DNA of 64,000 nucleotides from Candidatus Rhodoblastus alkanivorans (GCF_022760755.1 NZ_JAIVFP010000001.1:1964001-2028000), one strand, 5' to 3'. Shown: positions 39,772 through 49,304, counted from the first letter of the stretch. Program-made: numbers and translations. Notes: a model not told the origin generated them from the sequence alone.

Positions 39772-40488
39772 TCAGGCTTTCGCCCGGGTGTTCTCAGCCG
39801 TCTGGCCGAACAGGACCTTTTTCGCCTCCTCGCTCATCGGCTCCGGCGGCCGGATGCGATCGCCGATCTCATAGGCGCGCTGCACCGCGGGCCGGGCGCG
39901 GATCGTATCGAACCAGCGGCGCAGGTCGGGGAATTCGTCGAGGTTCTGGCCCTGCTGTTTCCAGGGTACGATCCACGGATAGCTCGCCATGTCGGCGATG
40001 GAATAGGCCCCGGCGATGAAGCCGCCCTGGTCTCGGGTCTTGGCGAGCTGGCGGTCGAGCACGCCGTAGAGGCGGTTGGTCTCCTTCACATAGCGGTCGA
40101 TGGCGTAGGGCAGTTTCTCCGGGGCGTAGATCGCGAAATGATGGTTCTGCCCCGCCATCGGGCCGAGGCCGCCCATCTGCCAGTACAGCCATTGCAGGAC
40201 GGCATATTTTTCGCGCGGGGCCTGAGGGAGGAATTTTCCGGACTTTTCGGCGAGATATTGAAGAATGGCGCCGGATTCGAAAACGGAAAGCGGCGCGCCG
40301 CCAGCGGCCGGGGCATGGTCGATGATCGCCGGCATGCGGTTGTTGGGCGAGATTTTCAGGAAGTCGGGCTTGAACTGGTCGCCGGCGCCGATGTTGACGG
40401 GGCGCAATTGGTAGGAAAGGTCGGATTCCTCGAGGAAAATAGTGATCTTGTGACCATTTGGGGTCGGCCAGTAAAACAGCTCGATCAT
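39772..40488 (-). CDS. Glutathione S-transferase (YfcG/Nu-class-like)
   Basis: A 238-residue GST with a thioredoxin-fold N-terminal domain (ELFYWPTPNGHKITIFLEE, the cis-Pro segment NNRMPAIIDH, and ESGAILQYLAE) and an all-helical C-terminal domain (FIAGAYSIADMASYPW). The TPNGHK opening is that of YfcG-type, disulfide-bond oxidoreductase GSTs. The ATG at 40486-40488 with GGGAAAGG upstream is preferred to one 18 bp earlier. It is divergent from anmK. Confidence 0.93.
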   Translation of the reverse strand: MIELFYWPTPNGHKITIFLEESDLSYQLRPVNIGAGDQFKPDFLKISPNNRMPAIIDHAPAAGGAPLSVFESGAILQYLAEKSGKFLPQAPREKYAVLQWLYWQMGGLGPMAGQNHHFAIYAPEKLPYAIDRYVKETNRLYGVLDRQLAKTRDQGGFIAGAYSIADMASYPWIVPWKQQGQNLDEFPDLRRWFDTIRARPAVQRAYEIGDRIRPPEPMSEEAKKVLFGQTAENTRAKA

Positions 40489-40560
40489 GTTCGCCTTTCC
40501 CGCCATTTGGGGTTAGCCTGCGCCTAAAGATAAGGGTTGAGGTTCCCGGCGGGGTTTGCA

Positions 40561-41673
40561 ATGCCGAAAATCTTCCGCGCCATCGGCGCAATGACGGGCA
40601 CGTCCATGGATGGCGTCGATCTCGCCTTTCTGGAGACCGACGGCCGGCAGACATTGAAATTCGGTCCGGTGGCGTCCTATCCCTTTTCGGACGGGGAGCG
40701 CGCGATGCTGCGCTCGGCGGTCGACGCCGCGAAATATCTCGTCGGCCGCGACGACCGGCCCGGTCCGCTCAAGCCGGCCGAGGATCTGGTCACCCGCCGC
40801 CACATCGAGGCGATCCACGATTTTCTGGCGCGCGAGCGCGTCAGGTCGGAAACGGTCGATCTCATCGGCTTCCATGGCCAGACCGTGCTGCATCGTCCCG
40901 ACCGGGGCCTGACCGTGCAGATCGGCGACGGCGCCGCTCTGGCCCGCGCCGTCGGCATAGATGTCGCCTATGATCTGCGTGCGGCGGACATGGCCGCTGG
41001 AGGGCAGGGGGCGCCGCTGGTGCCGGTCTATCACCGCGCCCTGGCCGAAGCCTCGGGCGCCGTCCTGCCCCTGCTTTTCGTCAATATCGGCGGCGTCGCC
41101 AATCTGACCTATGTGGCGGACGGGCAGGACCCGATCGCCTGCGACGCCGGGCCGGGCAACGCTTTGCTCGACGACCTGATGCGCGCCCGCACCGGCGCGG
41201 CGATGGACGCCGACGGCGCCTGCGCGCTCTCGGGCAAGGTGGACGAGGGCGCGCTCGATGTCCTGCTCGCCAATCCGTTTTTCGCGCAGAAGCCGCCGAA
41301 ATCGCTCGATCGCAACGCTTTTTCGGCCGCGCCGGTCGCGGCTTTGTCGACGCCCGACGCCGCGGCGACGCTTGCCGCCTTCACCGCCCGCGCCATACTC
41401 GCCCATTTGCCCTTTTTGCCCGAACCGCCGCGCATGATTGTTTTATGCGGCGGCGGCGCGCGCAATCCGGCCATCGTCCGGGCGCTCGGCGACCACGCGC
41501 CCTGCGCCGTGCGCTGCGCCGAGGATTTCGGCTGGGCCTCGCAGGCGATCGAAGCCCAGGCCTTCGCCTTTCTCGCGGTGCGCTCGGTCAAGGGGCTGCC
41601 GCTGACCTTCCCGAGCACAACCGGCGTCCGCGAACCGGTCAGCGGCGGCGCCCTGGCCTGGGCGGGGCTGTAA
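40561..41673 (+). CDS. anmK: Anhydro-N-acetylmuramic acid kinase
   Basis: AnmK (370 residues) opens and phosphorylates 1,6-anhydroMurNAc from recycled cell wall to MurNAc-6-phosphate. The ATP-binding motif GAMTGTSMDGVDLA opens the protein; GFHGQTVLHRPD, LFVNIGGVANLTY and CDAGPGNALLDDL are signatures. The lytic transglycosylase at 49.3 kb would supply this pathway's substrate, though the genes are not in one operon. Confidence 0.97.
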   Translation: MPKIFRAIGAMTGTSMDGVDLAFLETDGRQTLKFGPVASYPFSDGERAMLRSAVDAAKYLVGRDDRPGPLKPAEDLVTRRHIEAIHDFLARERVRSETVDLIGFHGQTVLHRPDRGLTVQIGDGAALARAVGIDVAYDLRAADMAAGGQGAPLVPVYHRALAEASGAVLPLLFVNIGGVANLTYVADGQDPIACDAGPGNALLDDLMRARTGAAMDADGACALSGKVDEGALDVLLANPFFAQKPPKSLDRNAFSAAPVAALSTPDAAATLAAFTARAILAHLPFLPEPPRMIVLCGGGARNPAIVRALGDHAPCAVRCAEDFGWASQAIEAQAFAFLAVRSVKGLPLTFPSTTGVREPVSGGALAWAGL

Positions 41674-41683
41674 GGCTAAAGCG

Positions 41684-42013
41684 TCAGAACGGGATTTCGT
41701 CCAGCGCCTTGAGGCAGGCGGCGTCCTTGCCCTGCGCCTGAAATTTGCGCGCGCGGTCGAGCGAGGATTTGGCCCTGGCCATGGCGTCCTTGTCCGCGGC
41801 GAGCACGCTGGCGGCCGTCGGCTGATGGTGCATGGTGGCGAAGGCGCCCTCGCTCATGTCCGTCACCGGCGCTCCGCCGGCCTCGGCCCGGTCGACCAGG
41901 GCCTGAAGGCGGGTGATTTCGCTTTGGCATGTTCTGGTCTGCGCTTGCGCCGTGTCCGCCATGGCGCAGAGACCGGCCAACGAGAACAGGGTGGGGATGA
42001 AGACGCGCGACAT
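41684..42013 (-). CDS. Secreted hypothetical protein
   Basis: A 109-residue protein with a signal peptide (about 1-24, AQA-Q) and a short helical mature region containing two cysteines (in TCQSEI and AACLKAL). No domain was recognised. The conserved-looking DAACLKALDEI end resembles small exported proteins of methanotroph-related Rhizobiales. It is convergent with anmK and upstream of nothing obvious. Confidence 0.7.
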   Translation of the reverse strand: MSRVFIPTLFSLAGLCAMADTAQAQTRTCQSEITRLQALVDRAEAGGAPVTDMSEGAFATMHHQPTAASVLAADKDAMARAKSSLDRARKFQAQGKDAACLKALDEIPF

Positions 42014-42072
42014 GATTCCGCCTCTTTGCGACAGGTATTAATTCAGGCCCTCCGGCGTGGCGGCCGCGCCGA

Positions 42073-42975
42073 TCATATTGCAACCGCGCTTTCGCCGTAA
42101 AGGCGTTGCATTTCGGCGATGTCGCTTTCCGCCGGCAGGCCGGCCTCGTTGCCGAGATGCTGGACCTTGAAGGCGGAGGCGGCGCGGGCGAAATCGAAAT
42201 GATCCGCCCAGCGCCCGGTGCGATTACGCAAATATGATGCGAGATAAGCGCCGTGAAAGACGTCGCCGGCGCCCGAAGTGTCGATGACTTTTTCCGACGG
42301 CACCGGAAGCGCCGGCATGCGCGAGATCAGCCCGTTCTCGTCGCTCCACAAAAGGCCATGCTCGCCCTCGGTGACCGCCGCGATCTTGACCCCGCGCGCG
42401 GCCAGATAGGCGAGCGTATCGAGCGCGGTCAGCTTGAGTTGCTCGCAGAAGGCTTCGGCCACCACCGCCACGTCCGTATTGTGGAGCACTTCTTCGGTAT
42501 TGCTGCGCACGGCGCCGCCGTCCAGCGACGTCAGCAGGCCCCGCTGGCGGAAGGCCTTGGCGTAAAAGAGCGCGGCGTCGGCCTGGTGGCCGTCGAGGTG
42601 CAGGGCCTGGTAGCTCGACACGTCGAGCTTCATGAAAGGCCGCAGATATTTGTTGTCGCGGGCGCGCAGGATGGCGCGCTTGCCGCCCTTGGGCAGGACG
42701 AAGGAAAGCGACGAGCGCTCGACCTTGCGTGGATAGATCGACACCCCGTATTTGTGCGCCATTTCCCAGAACATCTGGCCGAGCCAATCGTCGGACATGG
42801 TCGTGAGGAGGTCGGTCTGGATCCCGAGCTTGGCGCAGGCGAAGGCGGCGGTGACCGCATTGCCGCCGAAAGAGACAGCGTAATCCGTGGCGACGGATTT
42901 CTCGTCGCCGGTAGGCATGTCATCGGTGATCATCGTCATATCGATGTAGGAATGTCCGACAAAAAGGGCGGTCAC
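42073..42975 (-). CDS. PfkB-family carbohydrate kinase
   Basis: A 300-residue ribokinase-family (PfkB) enzyme. Motif 1 is AVSFGGNAVTAAFACAKLG and motif 2 is VIDTSGAGDVFHGAYLASYL with the catalytic Asp. Substrates of this family include ribose, fructose and nucleosides; the exact substrate cannot be told. The gene is isolated, without a transporter or regulator nearby. Confidence 0.93.
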   Translation of the reverse strand: MTALFVGHSYIDMTMITDDMPTGDEKSVATDYAVSFGGNAVTAAFACAKLGIQTDLLTTMSDDWLGQMFWEMAHKYGVSIYPRKVERSSLSFVLPKGGKRAILRARDNKYLRPFMKLDVSSYQALHLDGHQADAALFYAKAFRQRGLLTSLDGGAVRSNTEEVLHNTDVAVVAEAFCEQLKLTALDTLAYLAARGVKIAAVTEGEHGLLWSDENGLISRMPALPVPSEKVIDTSGAGDVFHGAYLASYLRNRTGRWADHFDFARAASAFKVQHLGNEAGLPAESDIAEMQRLYGESAVAI

Positions 42976-43138
42976 GGTTTTCTCGCGAGTAAGGTGGCGT
43001 CAATTCGGATTAAATTACAAAATCGCCGCATTGTCTGCGGTCATCGTCAAGGCCGCGCCAGCAATGTCCGCGCGCGACCGGCGCCGGATGGGAACCAGGT
43101 CCGCGACAATCGCGGAACGCAAATCTCGGAACGCCTTG

Positions 43139-43774
43139 ATGTCAGAGCCTAATCCCTTGCTTGTCTCCCTCGTCTCGCAGGCGGGCGAACGCGCCGCCGG
43201 AACGCCGGTCTCGTCGCTGTTCATCGGCCGCTGGTCGGCGCGCGCCATGACCGGCGAGCCGATCCCGGACAAGGTGCTGTTCGCCTTGTTCGAGGCGGCG
43301 CGTTTTGCGCCATCGAGCAATAATTCGCAGCCTTGGCGCTTCGCCTATGCGCGGCGCGGCAAGCCCGCATTCGACAAATTTCATGCCTGCCTGAGCGATT
43401 CCAACCGGGTCTGGGCCTCCAAGGCGTCGGCGCTGGCGCTGGTCGCCAGCAAAGCCGCATTCACGCCGGAGGGCGGGAGCGAACCGCGCGTGTCCGGCTC
43501 CTCCTCCTTCGATACCGGCGCGGCTTGGGCGAGCCTCGCCTTCCAGGCGGCGCTTCTGGGCTGGAGCACGCGCGCCATGGGCGGCTTCGACCATGACCTT
43601 GCCCGCGCCGCGGCCGGAGCGCCCGAGAGCCTGAAACTCGAAGCCATGATCGCGATCGGCAAGCGCGGCGACCCGTTGCTGCTGCCGGAGGAGCGCCGGG
43701 CTTTCGAAAAGCCCAACCGGCGCAAGAAAATCGAGGAAATCGTTTTCGCGGGCGGCTTCCCCGCCGATTGCTGA
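43139..43774 (+). CDS. Nitroreductase-family protein
   Basis: A 211-residue FMN-dependent nitroreductase fold: RWSARAMTGEPIPDKVLFALFEAARFAPSSNNSQPWRF binds FMN, and the C-terminal IAIGKRGDPLLLPEE is typical. Substrate unknown. An upstream in-frame ATG (43031) exists but the family starts near 43139. The stop codon is directly followed by a palindromic repeat that overlaps its last base. Confidence 0.92.
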   Translation: MSEPNPLLVSLVSQAGERAAGTPVSSLFIGRWSARAMTGEPIPDKVLFALFEAARFAPSSNNSQPWRFAYARRGKPAFDKFHACLSDSNRVWASKASALALVASKAAFTPEGGSEPRVSGSSSFDTGAAWASLAFQAALLGWSTRAMGGFDHDLARAAAGAPESLKLEAMIAIGKRGDPLLLPEERRAFEKPNRRKKIEEIVFAGGFPADC

Positions 43775-43822
43775 GCAGGACCTCTGAAAGGCGGCCGCCG
43801 GTTCCGGCGTCAAAATCCTGCT
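43774..43822. repeat. Rhizobiales-type intergenic palindrome, copy 1
   Basis: AGCAGGA (43774-43780) and TCCTGCT (43816-43822) enclose a GC-rich core with GGCGGCCGCC. It begins on the last base of the nitroreductase stop codon. It is the most degenerate of three related copies in the window. Confidence 0.65.
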
Positions 43823-43893
43823 AGAATGTAGAATTCCAAGCGTGAATCTTTTGGCGAGCCAATCAATTCACGCCAATGTGGCGAGGGCGCGTC

Positions 43894-44526
43894 TTGGCCT
43901 ATAGCGTCAAGGAAATGTTCAAGACCCTGCAGGGCGAAGGCGGCCAGGCGGGGCGGGTGGCCGTGTTCTGCCGTTTTGCCGGCTGCAACCTGTGGAGCGG
44001 TCGCGAGGAGGACCGCGCCGCCGCGATTTGCGACTTCTGCGACACCGATTTCGTCGGAACCGATGGCGGGGGCGGCGGCAAGTTCGCCGATGCGCAAGCG
44101 CTCGCCCGCCGACTTGCCGAAACCTGGGGCGAGGGCAGGGAGGGCCGCTGCGTGGTCTTCACCGGCGGCGAACCCTTGTTGCAACTCGATCCCGCGCTGA
44201 TCGCCGCCGCCCATGACGAAGGCTTCTTCGTCGCGGTGGAGAGCAATGGGACGCTGGCGCCGCCGCCTGGGGTCGACTGGCTCTGCGTCAGCCCCAAGGC
44301 GGGCGCCGATTTGCGCGCGCGGCGAGGGCAGGAACTGAAACTGGTGTTCCCCCAGCCCGGCCTGGACCCGCGGGAGTTCGAAGCGCTGGAGTTCGAACGT
44401 TTCTTCATTCAGCCGATGGACGGCCCCGGTCGCGCGCGCGCCACCGAAGCCGCGATCGCCTTCTGCCTGGCGCATCCGCGCTGGCGCCTGAGCCTCCAGA
44501 CCCACAAGCTGATCGGCATCCCGTGA
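43894..44526 (+). CDS. queE: 7-carboxy-7-deazaguanine synthase QueE
   Basis: Radical-SAM enzyme (210 residues) of the queuosine/7-deazaguanine pathway that contracts carboxytetrahydropterin to CDG. It has the unusual CX14CX2C cluster motif (C31, C46, C49), as in Burkholderia QueE, followed by FTGGEPLLQ and ESNGTLAPP. A TTG at 43894 with GAGGG (43883-43887) gives the family start AYSVKEMF; an ATG at 43876 has no SD. queC and queD are not adjacent. Confidence 0.94.
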   Translation: MAYSVKEMFKTLQGEGGQAGRVAVFCRFAGCNLWSGREEDRAAAICDFCDTDFVGTDGGGGGKFADAQALARRLAETWGEGREGRCVVFTGGEPLLQLDPALIAAAHDEGFFVAVESNGTLAPPPGVDWLCVSPKAGADLRARRGQELKLVFPQPGLDPREFEALEFERFFIQPMDGPGRARATEAAIAFCLAHPRWRLSLQTHKLIGIP

Positions 44527-44715
44527 AGCCTGTTGCAGAAAAACAACGCCTATCAAAAAAGCGCCGCTCTGGTCACGGATTTTTCAGGAATTGATTTGAA
44601 CCAAGGCAAGCGTCGCGCAAGATGCAAATGCTTCGTTTCGGCTTCGATTCTGAGCCGGCTGCGGCAGGCAGGTTGCAGCGTTTTTCGATTCGTTCGGATA
44701 TCGGAGGCGTTGACC

Positions 44716-46164
44716 GTGAAACATCGCAAATGGGCGCGTTTCCTGGGGCTTGCCGTCGCTAGCGCGGCGTCGCTCTGCCTTGGCGCGTTTCTGTCCTATC
44801 AGGCCGCCATTCAGCAGCAGCAGGCGGCCAATCCGCTGGAGACGCAGGTTGCGCTTCGCGCGCCCGTCGCGGCGGCGGCGCCCGCCGTTCCGGCGCCTCA
44901 AAAGCTCGCCGCCGTCCAAGCGCCAGCTTCCAACGTTCAAGCGCCTGTTTCCGAGGTCCAAGCGCCTGTATCCGAGCCTGCGCCCGCTCCGGCTCCCGCG
45001 CGGCCGAGCGGCCCCATCGTCGCGAGCCTCGAATCCGATGCGCCGCCGGTCTTTTCCCCATCGATGGCTCTGGCCCTGCCGCTGGACCTGCGCATGGGCG
45101 AGGACGCGACGGTGGTCGAGGCGTCGCTTCCCGCCAGCGATATGGCGACGCCGACCAATCCGGAGCCGATCCCGGCGGCGCCCGAGGCCGCCGCCGAAAA
45201 CGAACTGTTCCATGGCAAGCCCGCGCCGCTGCCGCCAGTCCGTCCGACGTCGCTGGACGCCTCCTCCGCGTCGCAACTTGAGGCGGCCCTCACGCCTGCG
45301 GCCGCCAATCTGCCCGCGCCGCCGCCCGTTCCCGGCCAGGGGCGCGCGCCGGTCCTTTCCGCCCCGGCGGCCGCGCCCTCCGCCGCCGCGCCGCAGAGCG
45401 GGTTTACCGGCTTCGCCAACGCCCTGGCCGCGGTCACCTCGTCGGTGGGCGGCGCCAGTTCCGTCATGAAGCCCGCCGAGTTGGAGCCGGCTCCGCCGGA
45501 AGTCGCGCGCGGCGGCTTCAAGATGGGCGACCCCGTCTATATCCGTATCTTCAAGAAGGAATCCGTGCTTGAGCTTTGGATGAAGCGCGGCGACGGCTAT
45601 GCGCTTTACAAAACCTTCCCCGTCTGCCGATGGTCGGGCCAGCTCGGGCCCAAGTTGAGATTTGCGGATTACCAGTCCCCCGAAGGCTTTTATGAAGTTT
45701 CCGCCCGCCAGCTGAACCCGCATTCCCATTTTCATCTGGCGTTCGACCTCGGCTATCCCAACGCCTATGACCGTCGCCATGGCGCCACGGGCAACGCCGT
45801 CATGGTCCATGGCGACTGCAAATCGGTCGGCTGTTTCGCGATGACCAACGCCGGGATCGACCAGATTTATCCGATCGTCGCGGCGGCTCTGCGCGATGGC
45901 GAGCGCGAGGTGCCGGTGCATATCTTCCCGTTCCGGATGACCGACCAGGCGATCGCGCGCGAAAGCGCGCCGCGTACATTCCTCTCCTTCCTCGCGCCGG
46001 GCAATGCGCGGCCGCATCAGGACTGGTCGGCCTTCTGGCGAAATCTCAAGCAGGGCTATGACATATTCGAGCGCACTCATATTCCGCCGGTGGCCTATGC
46101 CTGCGGCGATCGCTACGAGTTTGGCGCCGCCGGTCGCTCCTGCGCCCGCATCGCCGGCTGGTGA
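44716..46164 (+). CDS. YkuD-domain (L,D-transpeptidase-like) envelope protein
   Basis: A 482-residue exported protein. A basic start and hydrophobic helix (about 7-28, signal anchor) precede some 230 residues rich in Pro and Ala with short repeats (QAPxS, about 65-90), then a YkuD/YafK-type domain (about 265-415) with His365 (HGDC) and the catalytic Cys373 (SVGCFAM). YafK-type (DpaA) enzymes can cut lipoprotein from peptidoglycan; others make 3-3 crosslinks. The GTG at 44716 has GGAGG upstream. Which activity applies is not known. Confidence 0.9.
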   Translation: MKHRKWARFLGLAVASAASLCLGAFLSYQAAIQQQQAANPLETQVALRAPVAAAAPAVPAPQKLAAVQAPASNVQAPVSEVQAPVSEPAPAPAPARPSGPIVASLESDAPPVFSPSMALALPLDLRMGEDATVVEASLPASDMATPTNPEPIPAAPEAAAENELFHGKPAPLPPVRPTSLDASSASQLEAALTPAAANLPAPPPVPGQGRAPVLSAPAAAPSAAAPQSGFTGFANALAAVTSSVGGASSVMKPAELEPAPPEVARGGFKMGDPVYIRIFKKESVLELWMKRGDGYALYKTFPVCRWSGQLGPKLRFADYQSPEGFYEVSARQLNPHSHFHLAFDLGYPNAYDRRHGATGNAVMVHGDCKSVGCFAMTNAGIDQIYPIVAAALRDGEREVPVHIFPFRMTDQAIARESAPRTFLSFLAPGNARPHQDWSAFWRNLKQGYDIFERTHIPPVAYACGDRYEFGAAGRSCARIAGW

Positions 46165-46267
46165 TTCGCTTTTCCGCAACTGGCGGCGCGCTCCGCTCCC
46201 CGCTATGATCCGCGCGCCCGGCCTCGATGGGAGGCGTCGGCGGAAGCACTTGCCCAAGGACGGCAGC

Positions 46268-46558
46268 ATGAGAATTGTCGGCATCTGGAAACTGAACCTG
46301 GAAACGCCCTTTGGCGTCCAGACCCCTTCATTGCGCATCAATGCCGACGGAACCGGCGGACTGATCTCGCCGATCGGCGAGGCGCCGCTGAACGATCTGC
46401 AAATCACCGACGACACGGCCGAATTCACCGCCCAGGTTCCGACGCCGATGGGGAAATTCGCGATCGGCTTCAGCGTCAAAGCGGACGGCGACGCGCTCGC
46501 GGGAACCTTCACCTCGCCGCTGGGCGCGACGGATTTTTCCGGTCAGCGCGAGGCGTAA
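46268..46558 (+). CDS. Hypothetical small protein
   Basis: A 96-residue protein without signal peptide or membrane helix. It is mostly beta-like with alternating hydrophobic residues (GIWKLNLETPFGVQTPSLRINADGTGG and FTSPLGATDFSGQR), suggesting a small beta barrel. No family recognised. AAGGA (46256-46260) precedes the ATG. Its stop codon overlaps the first base of a palindromic repeat, as for the nitroreductase gene. Confidence 0.65.
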   Translation: MRIVGIWKLNLETPFGVQTPSLRINADGTGGLISPIGEAPLNDLQITDDTAEFTAQVPTPMGKFAIGFSVKADGDALAGTFTSPLGATDFSGQREA

Positions 46559-46605
46559 GCAGGATTTCCGAAAAGCGGTCGCCGGTTTTCGGAAAAAATC
46601 CTGCT
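46558..46605. repeat. Rhizobiales-type intergenic palindrome, copy 2
   Basis: AGCAGGATTT (46558-46567) and AAATCCTGCT (46596-46605) enclose CCGAAAA and TTTTCGG, with a central GCGGTCGCCGG: an almost complete 48-bp palindrome. It starts on the last base of a stop codon. It resembles repeats of the form GATxxCGGAAAA...CCGGTTTTCGGAAA common in Rhizobiales. Confidence 0.75.
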
Positions 46606-46617
46606 AAAGCAAAAAGA

Positions 46618-47502
46618 TCAAGCGGCGGAGTCGGTTTCGTCGATGAACTCGGCGATCCGTTCAAGCGTCGGAAAATCGAGCAGGAACGGCGCGTGGCCCT
46701 GGCCGGGCACGACATGGGTCTGGCACAAGGGGTGGCGCGCCGCCATTTCGGCATGAACCTCCGGCGCCAGCACGTCGGAATGTTCGGCGCGCAGGGCAAG
46801 AATCGGCGCCTGAACGGCGGCGAACTGCGGCCAGAAGTCGGGCAGCGGCTTCGTGGGGTCGAAATTGTCGAGCGTCCGCGCCAGTTGCGGGTCATAGGAC
46901 AGGCGCAGCCGCTCCGGCGTCTGGTTCAGCGAGTTCTGCGCATAGAATCGCCAGTGCTCGTCCGGGACGCTCGGGAAGAACGGTCCCAACACGCTTTTGT
47001 AATGCGCGACGGCGGCGTCGAGATCGCGCAGTAGCGGTAGTTTGCCGACATATTGACGGATGCGCGCCAGACCGTCGACCTCAATCTGCGGGCCGACGTC
47101 GGCGAGGACCATCGCCTTCACAATGTCCGGCCGCTGGTTCGCCAGAATGATGGCGTGGAGCCCGCCCCGCGACAGCCCGACAAAAATCGCGGAGCCGATT
47201 CCGAGCGCCTCCAGAACCGTAAGAATGTCGGCGAGTTCGGTCGGAAAATTATAGTGGGTCCAGTCGGGATCCCAGTCCGATCCGCCGCGGCCGCGATAAT
47301 CCAGGCTGACCACCCGCCGATTGGAGCGCGCGCGCAAAAAGCTTCCGAGCACCACGAAATCGCGCGCCGGACGGGTCAGGCCCGGCAGGCATACGACGGG
47401 CGGGGCGCCGCTGCGCCGGCCCGGCTCCTCCTCCTGGACCAGGGCATGAAGATTGAGCCCGTCGCTGGATTGGAAGAAAAGGCTCTGCAGTTTCCCGCTC
47501 AT
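46618..47502 (-). CDS. Alpha/beta-hydrolase
   Basis: A 294-residue alpha/beta hydrolase. PVVCLPGLTRPARDFVVLG carries the oxyanion loop, GLSRGGLHA the nucleophile Ser in a G-x-S-x-G motif, and the His lies in GQGHAPFLLD. Substrate unknown. The ATG at 47500-47502 is used; an upstream in-frame ATG would overlap smpB. It lies 47 bp after smpB on the same strand and may be cotranscribed. Confidence 0.9.
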   Translation of the reverse strand: MSGKLQSLFFQSSDGLNLHALVQEEEPGRRSGAPPVVCLPGLTRPARDFVVLGSFLRARSNRRVVSLDYRGRGGSDWDPDWTHYNFPTELADILTVLEALGIGSAIFVGLSRGGLHAIILANQRPDIVKAMVLADVGPQIEVDGLARIRQYVGKLPLLRDLDAAVAHYKSVLGPFFPSVPDEHWRFYAQNSLNQTPERLRLSYDPQLARTLDNFDPTKPLPDFWPQFAAVQAPILALRAEHSDVLAPEVHAEMAARHPLCQTHVVPGQGHAPFLLDFPTLERIAEFIDETDSAA

Positions 47503-47549
47503 CCGCGGCGCCCCCCGAAGTCTTCTATGCGGTCGGCCGGCGCGGGCGT

Positions 47550-48026
47550 TCAATCGCCCCGCTTCAGGAGCCGGCTTTTCTCGCGGTTCCAGTCGCGCTG
47601 CTTCTCGGTCTCGCGCTTGTCGTGCGTCTGCTTGCCCCGGGCGAGCGCGATCTCGATTTTCGCGCGGCCCCGGTCGTTGAAATATAGCTTGAGCGGCACG
47701 ATCGTCATGCCCTCTCTTTGGACGCCCTGCGCGAGTTTGGCGATCTCTCGATGTTTCAGCAGGAGTTTGCGCAGCCGCTTGGGTTCATGGTTGAAACGGT
47801 TTCCGGCGAAATATTCGGGAATATTGGCGTTCACCAGCCAGATTTCACCATTCTTGTCCACGCTGGCGTAGGATTCGGCGATATTGGAGCGGCCGGTGCG
47901 CAGACTTTTCACCTCGGTCCCGGTCAAGGCGAGTCCCGCGTCGAAAGTCTCGCCGATTTCGTAGTTGTAACGCGCCTTGCGGTTGTCGGCGACGATCTTG
48001 AAATTGGATTTCGGTTTTTCCGCCAC
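47550..48026 (-). CDS. smpB: tmRNA-binding protein SmpB
   Basis: SmpB (158 residues) partners tmRNA in rescue of stalled ribosomes. [40 protein letters not shown] and the Lys/Arg-rich C-terminal tail ([18 protein letters not shown]) are characteristic. The ssrA gene is not in the window. It lies 60 bp downstream of dapA, a common alphaproteobacterial order. Confidence 0.98.
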   Translation of the reverse strand: MAEKPKSNFKIVADNRKARYNYEIGETFDAGLALTGTEVKSLRTGRSNIAESYASVDKNGEIWLVNANIPEYFAGNRFNHEPKRLRKLLLKHREIAKLAQGVQREGMTIVPLKLYFNDRGRAKIEIALARGKQTHDKRETEKQRDWNREKSRLLKRGD

Positions 48027-48086
48027 TTGCTGTCGGGTCGTCCCGCTCCGTTGGTGCGGCGGCGCATTGGCGCCGCCAGTGAGGCC

Positions 48087-48989
48087 TCAGGCCGCGAGAA
48101 CGCCCGCGTGAATCATCGCGGCGTGGATCGCATCGCGCGTCTTGTCGGTCGAGCCGACCAGGGGCAGGCGGACTTCCTCGGAAGCCTTGCCGAGCAGGCT
48201 CAGACCGGTCTTGGCGCCGGTGACGCCGGCTTCGAGAAAGGTCGCGGCGTGAAGGGGCGTCAGCTTGTCCTGAATGACGAGGGCCTTGGCGAAGTCGCCG
48301 CCCTGCGCCGCCTTCCACAGGTCGGCGCAGGGGCGCGGCGCCGCATTGGAGACGACCGAAATACAGCCGACGGCGCCGGCGGCGAAACAGGCCAGCGCCG
48401 TCATGTCGTCGCCAGAAAACTGCAGGAAATCGGGCCCCATCGCCTGGCGCTGCATGGAAATGCGCGCGACATTGCCGGTTGCGTCCTTGACGCCGACGAT
48501 ATTTCGCAATTCGCCGTAACAGCGCGTCATCGTCTCGACCGACATGTCGATCACCGAGCGCGGCGGGATGTTGTAGATCACGATCGGGATGCCGATAGCC
48601 TCGTCGATCGCCTTGAAATGCTGGAACAGGCCTTCCTGGTTCGGCTTGTTGTAATAGGGGGTCACGACCAGCACGGCGTCGGCGCCCGCCTTTTCGGCGT
48701 GGACGGCGAGATCGATCGCCTCGCGCGTATTGTTGGAGCCGGCGCCGGCGATCACGGGAACGCGGCCTTTCGCCTCGGCGACAGCGATCTCGACGACGCG
48801 CTTGTGCTCGTCATGCGACAGCGTCGGGCTCTCGCCTGTCGTCCCGACCGGCACGAGCCCATGGATTCCGCTCTCGATCTGCCAGCCGATCAGGGCGCGG
48901 AGCGCGGCCTCGTCCACGGCGCCCTGCTTGAAAGGCGTCACCAGCGCCGTCATCCATCCCCGAAGTCGCGTTGCTGTCGCCATCGCCAT
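48087..48989 (-). CDS. dapA: 4-hydroxy-tetrahydrodipicolinate synthase
   Basis: DapA (300 residues) condenses pyruvate with aspartate semialdehyde in lysine and meso-DAP synthesis. The TIM-barrel enzyme shows [11 protein letters not shown], the Tyr of [10 protein letters not shown] and the Schiff-base Lys in IVGVKDATG. The ATG at 48987-48989 has AGGACGGAAA upstream. It is divergent from slt. Confidence 0.98.
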   Translation of the reverse strand: MAMATATRLRGWMTALVTPFKQGAVDEAALRALIGWQIESGIHGLVPVGTTGESPTLSHDEHKRVVEIAVAEAKGRVPVIAGAGSNNTREAIDLAVHAEKAGADAVLVVTPYYNKPNQEGLFQHFKAIDEAIGIPIVIYNIPPRSVIDMSVETMTRCYGELRNIVGVKDATGNVARISMQRQAMGPDFLQFSGDDMTALACFAAGAVGCISVVSNAAPRPCADLWKAAQGGDFAKALVIQDKLTPLHAATFLEAGVTGAKTGLSLLGKASEEVRLPLVGSTDKTRDAIHAAMIHAGVLAA

Positions 48990-49304
48990 TTTCCGTCCTG
49001 CTTATCGCCGCTTTGTGGCCCAACCGGCGCCGCTTTTGGCAGGTTATTAGCCTGCGTCACTCATAGCGGCTGAAAACGGCGACGAAAAGGGGCGCGTCGC
49101 GCCCGCAACATGAATTCGTTGATTCGCCAACCAATACATGCGGAAGGCTCCTTGTTCAGCAGGATTTTGTCCGAAAGCCGGCGAACTTTCCGAAAATCCT
49201 GCTCGGGCGATGCGAAGGAAATTCGCGCCGAGGCGAGTGGTTAACCCGTCGTTAATTTCATCGGCGCAGGCTGCTGCCGGCGTCACGAAGCAGAAGGCGT
49301 TTAA
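48990..49304. other. Divergent dapA/slt intergenic region
   Basis: About 315 bp with no credible gene. It contains the third copy of the palindromic repeat (49158-49203) and a small GCAGG/CCTGC stem (49039-49055) within the dapA leader. Promoters were not clearly placed. Confidence 0.5.
49158..49203. repeat. Rhizobiales-type intergenic palindrome, copy 3
   Basis: AGCAGGATTTT (49158-49168) and AAAATCCTGCT (49193-49203) form 11-bp arms around a CCGAAAG / CTTTCCG inner stem. Its asymmetric core shows it lies in the opposite orientation to copy 2. Unlike copies 1 and 2 it does not touch a stop codon. Confidence 0.75.
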
